Source: Aphelenchoides besseyi
Lineage: Eukaryota > Nematoda > Chromadorea > Rhabditida > Aphelenchoididae
DNA length: 64,000 bases
Assembly: GCA_024699855.1 (NCBI GenBank)
Contig: JAMPIQ010000001.1
Span: 6,200,001-6,264,000, forward strand
Reading direction: 5' to 3'
The position numbers and the translations under genes are program-made. This document shows, piece after piece, positions 1-12,001 of the stretch (positions within the stretch are counted from its first letter, which is position 1; the number at the start of each line of letters is the position of its first letter). Under the pieces are notes generated by a model, which was not told the origin of the DNA, did not search any database, and saw only the letters and a list, made by a program, of their open reading frames with translations.

Positions 1-953
1 CGATCAACGACTATGACAACCGTATCTTGACAAGCCTGCAAAACTGATTGCTATTTCCATGTGAAAATCAAGCCTCAGCTTGCAACAAGATTTAACCATC
101 TAATCACATCTCTGACGTTAATCCCAACCGCATTTCCAACTAAGCCAAAAGAAAACGATATCATCAGCTTTGTGAGTTGCCCATCACAACACAACCTGTA
201 AATGAATACAACAGAAAGTTGCATTAATCAATGAGTATCTACAAGTTATAAGTCAAATGTTCTGAAGAATCAACAAGCTACCATCGATATGGCGACACGA
301 TTTTGTCGAGAATTGATAGACTACATAAGACAAGATCATGAAAAGTGACGTTGATAGAATTGATAGAAAACAAATCAGCAACCGTACACCTTCTTAAACC
401 CGTTTCCAAGCGAACATAAAATCTTCTTCGCGATTCAGTGACGAAATCAACACGGTTTACAAGGTCTTTGAATTAACCAAATTAGAGCTCCAACAAACAG
501 AAACCAAGAGACAGTTGTTCAAGTTTCGGTGAGTCGTTTTTCAAAACCAGCAATTTCAGATATTCGGTTAAACTATTAACTCCAACCTTTTCCACTCCGC
601 TAATATCCGTTGAAGTAATAGTCATGCCACTAAAACATTTTCATGCTCTGTAAAACATATTTTTTTAATTTTGAAGTTACAAAGCAGTCTGTTCTGCGAG
701 AGTAGAAATCGACTTTCAACACAGCTATTGATCTTAACATTTGCAAGTTCCCGATGTCAAAATCGGATCTAAATTCCACAGTCGTTAATTGGCCTCAACG
801 ATCACAGCGTTCGGTTTTTCTGGATTCGTCGGCTCACAGTCTTGTTCTATTGACTGCTTTTAGTGGTGATGTTTGGCCTTTCCAGTTAATGGATTGGCGT
901 ACTCTCTCAGACGACATCGCAAATAATTTCCGTTCAAAGTTCAAATCTACGAC
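1..953. repeat. Direct repeat, copy A (truncated by window edge)
   Basis: This stretch is repeated at 46766-47718 in the same orientation with a constant offset of 46765, no indel and a single substitution that I can see (C at 898, T at 47663). Identity stops sharply at 953. The left end is the window edge, so the true repeat may be longer. It carries a short open frame from 754 that is shared by both copies, but I recognise no protein. No terminal inverted repeats or target duplication are visible. A recent segmental duplication or an unclassified repeat are both possible. Confidence 0.95.
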
Positions 954-1952
954 CTCATAGATGGATCGAAACTATTGAATGTCTTCGAACAGTGCAAAGA
1001 TCAGGAACAATGTTTACACTTTCAGTGAGAATCTCCGCTGCTATTAAATGGCAAATGAACTCGTTCCACCCCTCATCTCTTCCGGGTACTATTCTCGTTG
1101 CTTTAAACTAAACTTGAACTCAGGTTCGAACGTCTTCTGCAGCACGTCACTTCGTAAACGGCGCAACACCCGACATGTCATTAGAGAAGCAGAACACCTG
1201 GTGCTCAATTTTGCGTCCATTTGTTAGCCGATTCGTTCATAACATGCCAACGATTAAAGGACCGAATAACCAACCATTCTCATCAAATTGCAATAAACGA
1301 ACATTCCAATTAAAAGCTCATTAAAAGTCCAATTAAAAGCCACACCTCGGCTAACGTGCTCTTGCAAGCTAATTTGACCAAAATTTATTGGCCATGAGAT
1401 TGACGAGTTAAGATCGATTTTTATTTTCTTGTTGACTAAGTAGTTAGAAGAAACAACCGGTTAGAAGTGTTTTTGGGATCCAGCCCTAAAGCTTTTGTTG
1501 ATATGCCGATTGGGTTGTGTGAGGTCGAGGGTTTGAGCGTTTGTACCCGCAGATCATCGCAACAAATTGGTTTGCGTTTTCGCCTTCACCAGATGCTGCT
1601 TCTCGACCACGCTCCGCAGCACCGCCGCTTTCGTCGTTTGCGTCTCGCGGCCGCACACCGTCGAAATGTGTTTGATTGAATCCTCGACGCTGAAAACAAG
1701 AATTGAGTCCACGAAACGTCATCGTCCCGACTAATGAGGTCTACGGTAATCTCCATGACATTCGCGTTTATTTTTGGCGGATTAGCCGCTGGGATTTCGC
1801 GTGACAACCGAAATTTGCAATTCGCACCACAAAACAAAATCGAATGACATGGAGACTTTGGGAAGAAACTTCAAATTTGCATTTCGAAAAGATTCGTCAG
1901 TTAAAATTCATGGCAAAGTTTGAACTCTCGGACCCCGTGAAGAAGTCGAAAC
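954..1952. other. Intergenic, no gene recognised
   Basis: No convincing coding exon is seen. A short G+C-richer patch lies around 1540-1670 and is open in several frames on both strands, but it has no recognisable domain and no consistent splice sites. It probably includes the 3' flank of the minus-strand gene ending at 1953. Confidence 0.5.
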
Positions 1953-3746
1953 TTACTTCCGAAATACTCGACATTCCCGCCTTCTTGCCATGTCCATGAG
2001 ATAACAGAAAGCCCGTTGATAGCTGCAAAGAAATGAGTTGGAAGGCTAGACGAAAAAAGGAGTCTTACGCTTCGTTCCTTCGTTCAATTACCAATCGAGA
2101 TTCGGGATCTTCGCTGTTGCCGTCCAACTGCTCGGCAGCTTCGGGCACACAAACCGTCACCTGCCAATCCGAGTGACCGATGAAGTAGGCAATTTCGATC
2201 ATTCCGCTGAGGAAAGTGCGATAAGATGGAATGTAATATAAAATGTGCGAAGCGGTGTGCAGCAACGGAATCCGCATCTCCTGATCGCACATGATGGCCG
2301 ACGTGTACGTGAGCCCCGACTTGCTGGAATGAAGTGGTTAGTTGGAAAGGTCTTCAAAGTCTCAATTGACTATCAAGTGATCAAAGAGAACAAACTTACT
2401 GGAGCTGTGGGACTGCTTTCTTCGTGATCCAATCCAACTCGGAGCCCGACGAACAGGATAGAAAAACGTCGTAGCCAACCGGTGATGTGACGCAGCCGTT
2501 CAATCGCAGTTTCTCCCTGCGACTTTGCTTCCGCTTCTTCGGTTTCTCTTCGGCGCGAAAATGTTCACGAATTTCCTTTTCCACAAAATCGATTTGCGTT
2601 TGCGGTCGAAAATTGCGCAGCTGCGACGATTCGCAGCTCAACGACGCGGACGCATCGACGGCCGCCGACGTTACTGTTGACGTGATGGTGCGTGGAATTT
2701 GCGGCGGATTCAAAACCAATTTGCGCGAAAGTTTGCTGCGATTCCGATTCATCTGAAAACCGAGTTGGTGCGTGAATAGGCGTCAAAAGAACTCACTTTC
2801 AACTTCAGATACAAAACGCACAGTGCCAACGCAACGTAGTCGAATGCCAAGAGCGGAATGATCATCAGCCAAATGGGAATTTGGGTGAAGACAAAGAAAT
2901 GAAGGAAGAGAATCAACGCGAACTCCACGCACAAAACGGCGCCAATTTTTTTTGCCCACGTTGAGCGAAACGTCGAAATCGCGTTCTTGACCGTCCTTGT
3001 GGTCCGTTGAATTGCACGTTTTGCTTTGACGTTGACGTACGGTAGCCGTTGAAGCGGATTGGCGATCGCTTGTTGCCACGGTTTCTCGCCGATGATCATT
3101 TCGTCCACGTAGTCGAGAGCGTCGGTGATGGACGTCAACATGGGAACGTCGTGGCGTTTCAAAATTGCTTCGACCAAATTCACCGTGCGTATTCGATCAG
3201 GCAGATCCATCTGAAAACAAGACACATTCACTTCTCAAGCCCAAGAGAAAAACTCACGGGATGTGCTTTGTCCGACCATTCGCGTCGTCCCAAGAAAACA
3301 ACAACCAACTTGGGCGCTTTCCGTGCAGCGAAGTAGGCGATTTCGATGAAAGATGTTGCGTTGATCGTGCCGGGATCCAGAACGAAGAGAAAAAGTTTCG
3401 AGTTCTAAACACGAAAACAAGAATCAAAAAAGTTTTCGGTTAAACGCACTTCTTTTGCAATCTGCTCTTCGTGAATCATGTTCTCGTTCCATACGGGCCG
3501 CTGAGGATCGTAGTAGGTGATTGAGCGTTTCTTCAGGTAGGGAATCACAATTTCGCGTCTCCAAACGGTATTTCCACAGGAGCCTCCCAAGAAAATGTCA
3601 TAGGCCGGAAGCGCATCTTCGGACTCGCACGATCGATTCAACGACCATCGTGCGGCGCCGCTCAAAAACTGCCGAAACGGACCGGCCGAAGGCGATGAAG
3701 AGGGCGAATCGATGTCGACAACCACATTGTTATTATTATTAGTCAT
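1953..3746 (-). CDS. Two-domain nucleoside 2-deoxyribosyltransferase-like membrane protein
   Basis: Six exons read on the minus strand (about 3746-3453, 3404-3258, 3213-2797, 2753-2398, 2325-2069, 2020-1953) give roughly 510 residues. After a Ser/Asn-rich leader, residues about 48-205 contain YDIFLGGSCGNTVWRREIVI, then a P-W-N-E motif and an F-V-L-D-P-G-T segment. This layout is typical of the nucleoside 2-deoxyribosyltransferase-like family related to PF15891. Two hydrophobic stretches around 232-283 should span a membrane. A second related domain follows (YDVFLSCSSGSELDWITKKA, then EIAYFIGHSDW). The second copy lacks the clear P-W-N-E stretch of the first, so it may be catalytically degenerate. 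The start is the first ATG of the open exon. The fold assignment is by motif. Substrate and activity are unknown; such domains also occur as signalling or NAD-glycohydrolase-like modules. Confidence 0.72.
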
Positions 3747-3771
3747 TTCGAAGTGTGTGTGGGAGAAGCGA

Positions 3772-6700
3772 CTACGTTAGTTTGGTCATGACAGAATTTC
3801 TGAAAAACAGTCACTCCTTTGTGGCCATATAGTTCTCGATACACGCATAAAAGTCACGTCGCGAGTCGCGTGATCGACGAAGTGATGTCATTGGGTTTAG
3901 ACGGCTGCGCGACTTTTGTGCACTTGAATTCGCACACCAAATGCACAGCAAAGATCAGCGACAAAACGTCTTCCTTTTACACTAATTGATTTGCTTTTTA
4001 TCCTCGCCGCAAAGACGGAAATTAAAAACGTCGGGCGGAGACTTCGAAATGGGCGGGAGGCAGGTACAAAAATTAGCAGATTAAACACGTGGTTATGACT
4101 AAACAACAATCGATTATTTAGCTCCATTGGCGTTTTCTGATTTATGACGTGAAGTTGTGTTGAAAACACCCGAGTAATTTGCCGTCGGGAGTCCTCATGT
4201 CAATCATTGGAAGCAAATGAACTCCATCGATGTCGCCAAAGGTCAACGCTGCGGAAAGAAAAGCGTGGGATCGGAACGAGCGGAAATCACGCGTTCCAAT
4301 CAAATCCGCAACGATCACGCAACGATGCTTTGAACACGCAACGACGTCGCGTGGGCACAAAAAAGGCGGAAACTGAAACTTTCGCCCCGACTGGGAATGT
4401 TGTTTTTTTGGTCAACAAAAGCAAATCACAAAACACGAAGCGAATTCGAAACGCTAATCTTCGCGACACGACGCTTTTTACAGTAAACGTCCACGCTCTC
4501 CGCTACGAATGGACGGCAAGGAAAATGACGTTCATAATTTCGAGTGGCACAGAAATAACAAACCTACGCGCTGTTTTGGCTGTTAAAAAGGCGCATTCAA
4601 GCATCGCAAATTTTTTGTGACGAAACGATTCCGAGAGTCCCCATCTCTTCACTATCGCAACCGCGCAACCAAAATGACAAACGATAATTTTTTGGATGTT
4701 TTCGAGTACGTCGCGCCGGTGGAGAGGGACGAGATCAAAAATCGCAAGGGAAAAAGTTAATCGGATTTTTTCATGAAAAAGTTTCGTTGGACATTCGAAA
4801 GAGTTCGCGAAGAACGAAACGTCATTGCTTGGCAAATCCGTGCCGTCGGCGTCGACGACGTTTTGCTGGGGCGGAGGCCGCGACGATATGAACGAACGCA
4901 AAAGTGGATGGAAGAAAATGGGCGTTTGGAGGAAAAGATTTTTTGTGCCAAAAACTTCGGCACGAAACAATTCGTGCACGTTGACACCGTTCCCAACATT
5001 TCAGCGTTCTGGACGTTCTCTTTTGGATTTCGACATTTCCTCCTTAGCTTTCGTTTGTTCACCGATTCAATGGAGAGTCGTCGATGAAATGGACGTTGGA
5101 AGCTTGTGAATAGCTACGGATGACAACTACAACTTGTGAACTCAACCACCGCTACAGTTCACAACGTTTCAACGCCCTCAAGAGCGCGCAGAAATCAAAA
5201 CGCCATTAATTTGGCCGAAAAAGGCGAAACATTCCGTCGACCGCCGCTCGTGTCCCAAAAACTAAAATGCGAAAAGAAGAGGAAAGTCGGAAAACGCGGA
5301 AAAAGTGACGTGAAGCCAAACAGAAAAGAAGTCGACTACTCTCTTCGTGCGGTCGTCCGTCCACTACACTCCCCAATGGGCGGAAAAATTTTTTTGCCAA
5401 CAAACCAAAATATCACCTGCTGCCAAAAAAAAGATTTTAAAATTTTGTAATCCGCTCGCTTGGCGCGACGATTGATCGACGAACCGAACACACGCAGCGT
5501 GCGCTCGTTGAGCAGCGTCGTTGAAACGGTCGTTGGAGTCTTGTCGATCGCTACAAATGACAATTCGAGGTTGTGAGCGAAACGATCACACAGTTTAACG
5601 TTCCCAAGTCCTCTCTACGGTAAACGTTTCGACAACAAAAATCGAATTTGCACTCGCAAACGAAAATTTGAAGTTGAAATTAAATTCCCCGGCGTTTTCT
5701 CCCACGCACTGTTTTGGCACTTTTCCTTCGCCGTGACGTTTGCGTGAGTCAATTCGGAAATTCGAGTCGACCCACTTGCGTCTTTTTTGGCAATTTTTGT
5801 AGTTCACGTGTGTGGCACGATCATCACGAGGACGCGCGATAAGGTCGCGTTTTGCGCCGTAAAATTGAGGTCAAAAATTTGTGTTAAAAATTTTTTTGAC
5901 TTTTCAGTTCCGCGATTTAGAAAACGATAAAGTTCGCTGAAAAGGTCGAAAGTTTCGTAGTCAACAAAAAAGACGGCGATTACGCACGTAGATAAAAACG
6001 TGCGCAGGATCAACGAATTCCGAGAATACAAAGTTGTGTTTTCGGCCAACGGTAGGTCGAAGTTTGTTTTTGGGATTCTGCGAACAAGGTTGTTGCTCGA
6101 AAACATTTTGCTCGAAAAGATTCTTTTCGCTCGAACGCACGAAATCGAAACCACAGAAGTTGATGTCGACTTCGTTGGGAAAGTTTTTTGATCGCCTGTT
6201 TTCGACGTCTTTTTGCGTCAGGCGGCACACGTTCGGAAGCGCGCGGTGACGCAAACAAGTTTGCAAATTAATCGGCGCATTTACGCAAAAAACTCCAAGA
6301 CGCCTGTCGACGAAATCTTGTTGGCAACTTCGAGAAGTTTCGGCCAACCGTCTAATTCCCAGTTGTTGGTATTTTTCGCAGCTTGAACTTTACGACATTC
6401 CCCATACGAAGCAAAAGGTCGAAATCCGCAACTACGAAATCGCTTCGGATCGGGACGAAGGCGAAAGGGCGTTCAAAGTTCGTTCGTTTACCGAGAACCC
6501 TTCACTTGCCATCGTATTCCAGTTTGTATCCAACGACGCGTATTCGATACACACTGTCGGCCAGTTTTCGCAAAAACCTCCATGCAAAGTACAATTAATT
6601 AGGCTACGGTAGAATGCAAATGACGTTTTTGTTTTGCTCTTTTGTTGAAAATCGAAATGTTTTTGTTCGCGAAACAAAACAAAACTCATCCACCATTCTG

Positions 6701-8467
6701 GTAAACATCATCAATTAAGTTCATTTCGACTATTTTCGAACACACCAAAGTTTATCGTACAGATGACTCCGCGATGTTGCAACGACCTTCTGGAAAAACT
6801 GGGTGTTCATTTTTGATGGCTTGGAATTCTTAAGCCTTAGACTGTGTCGTTTTTTATCACGACATAAATCAAAATTTTTGGTTGAAAGTTCGCTTCTTAT
6901 CGTTGATCTCCGCGCAAGAATTTGACACTCTTGAGGGTTTAGGTCAACATCAGAATGATGGGGACTCATCTACAATCAGCACTTCAGGTGACCAACAAAG
7001 AAGGGTCTACGGAAGGCTTGAAATCGAGAACGAAATTATCTTCCAAGCAATCAATACGACTAATCTAACGGTCCATCAAAAAGCGCATTTGGGATCGTTG
7101 AAGGTCTACGATAACTTGTGCACATAAAACTTCAGGGCACAGTTTTTGGATCGACAGAAAAAAACTTGAACGGAACTCGCGAACTGAATAGTCACTAACG
7201 AGATTAAAGCGCCGAAATTTTTGTGTGTTCTGGAAGATCGTGACGTAACAGATTTGCTCAAAAGTCGAGTACTCGGCCGCTGTGTTCGAATTAAACAAAC
7301 GATCAAGAAACGACTGTGCTTTATCAGTGCACTTCAAATGTCACGGCCAGAAGTGTGCGTGTTGATCGAAAACGATCGGCGTTTGAATGCTAAGAAACTT
7401 TGACGTGTGTTTTGTCCGTTCACTTTCAGGTCGTTTCAAAAACCTTTTGGTCGCCTTCCACGTGAATCAACAGACCACGTTGACTGGTCATCGATTTATG
7501 CTTGGAGTTCTATTCATTAGATCTTTTGTTTGGCCATTGCTTTCTACCATATCCATGGTTGGTCACGAGCACAAACAAAACGTTTGCTGCCATTAAAGTA
7601 AAGTCGAGACTGTTACGAGCCATTTGTTCTTACGCTGGGATTGCTAGCAAACTTTCACGTTTATTGCGCTGCATCGTCGTTTGGGACTCTTGCTAAACAA
7701 TCGGATGCATTCGAAACAACATTTTGGGGCTTATTCAGAGAACAAAACATCTAAGAGTGGAAGGTCACGAGTATCCACGATCATCGCCAACAACTATGCA
7801 AAGTTCAAGTTCATGGCTTCATAGGTCATATGCCACAAAACTAAGTGAATTTGAACAAGAACACAAACCCTACGGAAACTTCAAACCTCCACATCAAGAG
7901 CTGCAATGACCGTTGGAGTCAATCACAAAGATCAGGAACAAAAATTTGCGTTCGAAATGCAAAAACCGTGACCTTAGGGTTCGCTGCACGCTCGTCGAAA
8001 ATTTTGATCGTGAACGTTGTAACCTAAGCGGTCGACCAAAAAAATCGTTTGTTTGTTTTGCGTCTTTGCGTCGACGTTGATCTTTTGGAACAGAAAAAAA
8101 TTTGGAAAATTCGAAACACAATTTTACGACCCCAAGGTTTGTTTGCTGATTGTCGAGCGTTGCCAGACATTCTGATTGAAAACCGTGTTTTTGTGGAACA
8201 ACGATGGATCTCGACGTTTTCGAACCACCCACTTTCCCGGCTGGTGGTTGACATCATTAAGTGAAAGCATCTTTCCCAATCGACTTACAACGACGAGATC
8301 AATCGGTTTCATCAACAGCCTCCTTCAGCTGTTTGCTCAGTTTCTTCATATCTTCCAATCGTCACGTACAGCCATGACTCATTTGTCTTATCAGAATTCA
8401 AAGTCCGTTGCATAACAAACAATTTTCGACATTTTTTCGTTGTCACTTTCGATGCAAACAAGTTTAT
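3772..8467. other. 4.7-kb gene-poor stretch
   Basis: Many short open frames occur on both strands, but none has a recognisable domain, a consistent exon chain or an obvious start context. Several opposite-strand frames overlap, as expected from A+T-rich sequence with few stops rather than coding. Poly-A/T runs of 7-9 bases are common. I see no rRNA, tRNA or tandem repeat here. It may contain regulatory sequence for the divergent flanking genes or degraded repeats. Confidence 0.5.
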
Positions 8468-9609
8468 TCAACAGAAAATTTTGCGCACACACTCCTGCGG
8501 CCTCATGTTAATCAAAAACAACTGCAAACCTTCAGCGTCGCTTTCGGCATTGAAGATCATCATACCTTGCAGTTTCATGAGTTCCCAAATTGCCAGAATA
8601 CCGTCGATGTCGGCGAGACCGTAACGTTGAGGTGGAAAGTGAATTCGTATGTTCATTTGACAGATGATGGGTAGAAACTTGATTTCCTCTACAAACACCG
8701 ATCATTCGCGATGACATGTTTTGGTGAACTTACCAGCGAGTGTCGACATGACCGAGTATTCGTTTCCTTTGAGATTCAAAACCAGAAGATCGATCATTTT
8801 CTGCTTGCCGTTCTTTTTGAACCATTGAGACAAACTTTTGGATTCCTCAGCTGAAAAACAAAGTCGAGATTAGAATCATTGGTTGGGCTCTCACATTCGT
8901 ACGTTCCGTTCTGACCACCCAACGTCCATTTGTGAAGTTTGGCGTGCGGTAGAGCGGCGGAGAGATCTCCCGAGTTGCCGATGTTGCGGTCCGCAATAGT
9001 CAATCGACATTGCGGATATCGATGCCAAAGATAACTTAAACCTGAGAAGTCAAAGTCAACACCAAAAGAGTAGACGTTGCATGGGGCATCTTTGTCGTAG
9101 AAGTCCATAAAGTAGTGATTGTAGCCGTCCATTCGAAAAGTGAAAAGCTCGTCGGGGCGAATTGCCGTGGGATCGTAAAGCTGAAAGGCCATGAAATTGT
9201 TAAAACTATTGAATTAAACCAACTCCTTGAATAGCGTAGAATTTCATTGCGTAATCGGGCAGCAGATCGATCCACGCATTTTGTCTCTGAACTCTCATTT
9301 GCCGAAACTGTTGAATTCGTTCCTCCACATTTCCATGACAAACTTTCAGCGGATTCATCGAAATGATTCGCCCGAACTCGTCCGTGACATTGAAAAGTGA
9401 GTCCGAAGAATTCTGAAGACTGTTATGATGTGAATGACCAGTCGACTTACCTGACCGAACAAAAACTCGGGACTCACGAAGACGGAGAGCATAAAGTACG
9501 TGAACGTTACTACAAAACCAACAACAAAGAAAATCAACAGTCGAAACTCGTAGACGAAGATTCCCGTCTGCAGAGCGACGGCCCGACGATACGAAATTTT
9601 GGAACCCAT
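8468..9609 (-). CDS. FkbM-like methyltransferase-fold type II membrane protein
   Basis: The start at 9609 gives a short cytoplasmic leader followed by one strong membrane anchor (LLIFFVVGFVVTFTYFMLSV), so the body should be lumenal or extracellular. Exons continue about 9415-9230, 9185-8894, 8852-8735 and 8700-8468. The body has VYSFGVDFDFS (a degenerate G-rich loop of the Rossmann fold), then CRLTIADRN, a W-T-L-G-G segment, and LLVLNLKGNEYSV, which corresponds to the D-I-E-G-A-E motif of FkbM methyltransferases. It ends after a hydrophilic C-terminal segment at MRPQECVRKIFC. This arrangement matches a large nematode-expanded family (Methyltransf_21/FkbM-like). The D-I-E-G-A-E acidic residues are replaced here, so catalysis is doubtful. 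The gene lies 92 bases downstream of a minus-strand neighbour and may share its transcript. Confidence 0.7.
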
Positions 9610-9700
9610 TCAAAACAAATGACGTTGGAGCAACAATATGCTTTCACTTTTGCAGCGTTGATTTGGGAGATGTCGACGGCGATTCGAGAGGTTTTTAAGG

Positions 9701-10887
9701 TCAACGTTTCCGGTTCTCCTCGACAACATCGTAGATAGGCGTCTCACGGGCCGAACATTCGGGTTTCAGAGAGGAAACGGGATCCACATTTTTCACTTCT
9801 TCCTGCAGATACCGCAACTCGGACTGCAACAGCGCGATCTACAACTGCGAGTTCAACGAATTTGCAACGTTTTTTTACCTTCTGATCGTTTTCGAGTACT
9901 TGATTTCGATAGACGTTCAGATTCCTCTCCATCTCCACCGGTTCTGTGTAGTAGCGAACTCGTAGAGCGCTTAGTTGTCCTTTCAGTTCGTCCACTTGCT
10001 GTCGAAGTGCGCGACGTTCGTTCACTTCAGACAAGAAAGCATCAAGTCGTTTCTGATGACACTTGGAGTGCTGAACGAAATGGTCTGTCAACATTATCAT
10101 TCGACCTACCGACTGTTGAACTAAGGCGGATACTTCTTTTACGAAGTCCAAACGCATCTTTTGAAACCGTTGGGTCATTCGTGTCGCGATTTCCGTTTCG
10201 GCGTTTCGCACGATTCCGAAACGCAAAGATTCTGAAAAACAATTTGAAATGCTACGTCATTTTGGCTCCAACCGTAGTGTTCTTCACATCGGTGTATCTC
10301 TTCGTTCATTTCCGATATTCGCGCCAATCCATCGCGCAAGTACAAACCGAAAACGCGCAACAACTCTCGAGTCCGCCGTTCCAAACCATCCCAAAGGTCT
10401 GGAAATCGATTCTCCTGAAAACGTGAATTGAAGTTGCTATCAATCGTACGATCAAACCAAATCGCCGTCTTTTGTGATTGTCGCAAAAACGTCCGCAAAT
10501 TTCTTCTGAAACTCCATGGCTTCCATAGCGTCGATTGAGTTCTCGACTTGTTTGCTAATTTCTTCTAGCTCTTAAACTCGAAATCAACACTATGACAACT
10601 CGGGACTTACCGTCAAATGTTTTCTTGTACATATCTTCCGTTCTCTCTTCGACGTACCAATCTTCCATTTCTCGTCGAAATCCGGCGATTAACGTCAGAT
10701 ACGATCGTTTCACTGTGTCAGGCATGGAATGAGCGATCGAAAGTTGTCGGTAAGCTTCTTCCAGTTGCTATTGAAGGTTTTCATAGACTCGTAAGTGAGA
10801 ACTCACTTTTTTCAAGTTAATTTTATCCCAAATCTCCAAAAAGAGCGGATCTTCTAGGGCGGGAGATTCGTCTAAAATTTCGACCAT
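9701..10887 (-). CDS. Coiled-coil protein, possibly BAR-like
   Basis: I read exons from an ATG at 10887 (MVEILDESPALEDPLFLEIW) through helical segments at 10770-10620, 10580-10480, 10430-10240 and 10230-9900 to a stop at 9701. The product is about 330 residues, almost entirely charged amphipathic helix, for example EIATRMTQRFQKMRLDFVKE and ERRALRQQVDELKGQL. It ends in a short acidic tail with a YDVVEE motif. Length and helix pattern would suit a BAR-type or other dimeric coiled-coil scaffold, but I recognise no family signature. No PX, SH3 or lipid-binding domain is visible. It precedes the FkbM-like gene by 92 bases in the same orientation, so co-transcription is plausible. Exon boundaries around 10440-10500 are the least certain. 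Confidence 0.5.
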
Positions 10888-10899
10888 CTTTCCAACCAA

Positions 10900-11314
10900 C
10901 AGTCCAAGTGACTGTCAAACTCGTAAGTTAACTTCAACTCGCGGAGCGGATTTCCGGTCTCGTTCACGACTCACTGATTTCAACTCAACGGCTTTAAGTT
11001 TACCGCCACTTGAATGCTTAAACCAACATTAAAAGTCATTCGAAGTTTAATACGACAATTTTTGTAGCTTCAAACTACACACCCGACAATTCGTGTTCTT
11101 TGAGTTTTAAACTCTTCTCTCCGACCGCACGTTTTTTAAGCCGATTGGTGTCGAAAACGCGTTCAAAAGTGCAAAAGCAAACGAACCAAAAAATCGCTTT
11201 AAGTCTACAGTCGACTGAAGAGCACAATCGGAATTAGCTCATTGGAATTCAAAATCACATTCCTGCATTCTTGTGGTATCATTTGTTAAAATCATTCAAG
11301 TGAGAACAACGATT
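10900..11314. other. Intergenic, no feature seen
   Basis: A short A+T-rich spacer between the minus-strand coiled-coil gene and the GST relic. It probably contains the promoter and 5' UTR of the coiled-coil gene. No gene or structured repeat is visible. Confidence 0.4.
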
Positions 11315-11882
11315 ATGCTCAAATTGAAGTACTTTGATGCTCGTCGATGTGCCGAACCAATTAGAAAAAAGTTTCATTACACGCAAATGTCCTTCGAAGA
11401 TATTTGAATCTCTCAAGCTGATTGGCCATAAAAGAAAGAGAACACTCCATGACTATTCGACTTTCAAGTTCTGATCAATCGTTTTTAGTTACGGTAAGTT
11501 TCCGTTCTCTATATCAATGGCTCAGGCCTATGCAATTATGCGGTATTTGGGTGCAAAATACGATGGGTTTCAAAGCATTCGATTTCATTTCTGTTCATCG
11601 ATTGGGTTTTAAGGAGAAATTGTGGAATGAAAAGTTTTGGCCAGCAGTCAACAAGTACTTTCTGTTGATGGAACAAAAGCCTAAAGAAAGTGGCTCGGGA
11701 TTCTGCGGCTCCAGCGGCCCTTTCTAGGCGGATTTCTTCGTTAACAACTCGATCAAAATCCTTAAACGACTATACTACGAGCAGAAATTGATTGAAGAGA
11801 AAGCGCCGTTATTAGTCGAACACTCAAAGCGTGGCCACAGCTTCAAGACTACTTGTCGAAGAGAAACAACACGTCTTTCTAA
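11315..11882 (+). pseudogene. Decayed sigma-type glutathione S-transferase
   Basis: The start reads MLKLKYFDARRCAEPIRKKF, the first strand and helix of nematode sigma-class GSTs (usually Y-F-D-x-R-G-x-A-E-P-I-R), and continues to an F-E-D segment. An in-frame TGA follows at 11405, then a second stop just after the conserved A-D-W-P motif. Downstream, in other frames, the sequence recovers AQAYAIMRYLGAKYDG near 11520, equivalent to the glutathione-site Q-S-x-A-I-x-R-Y-L motif. It then gives part of the C-terminal helical domain (WPAVNKYFLLME) and finally a W-P-Q-L-Q-D-Y-L end at about 11834-11882. Parts of the domain between these blocks are missing or scrambled. Multiple stops and frame changes show it is not functional. 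The R-R replacing R-G early in the protein also fits relaxed selection. Confidence 0.85.
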
Positions 11883-12001
11883 TCCAAGTGCTAAGCAATA
11901 AACCTGTTTATTCGAACAAAGTTATGTGTCATCCACGGCGGGCAGTTCAAGTTCGATTCGTGAAAAGAACGGTCCGTAGGAATCTTCGCGCACCAAAATC
12001 A

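Noticed and set aside
3897..8315. Many 60-160-codon open frames on both strands
   Set aside because: They overlap on opposite strands, lack domains and splice partners, and fit chance in A+T-rich DNA.
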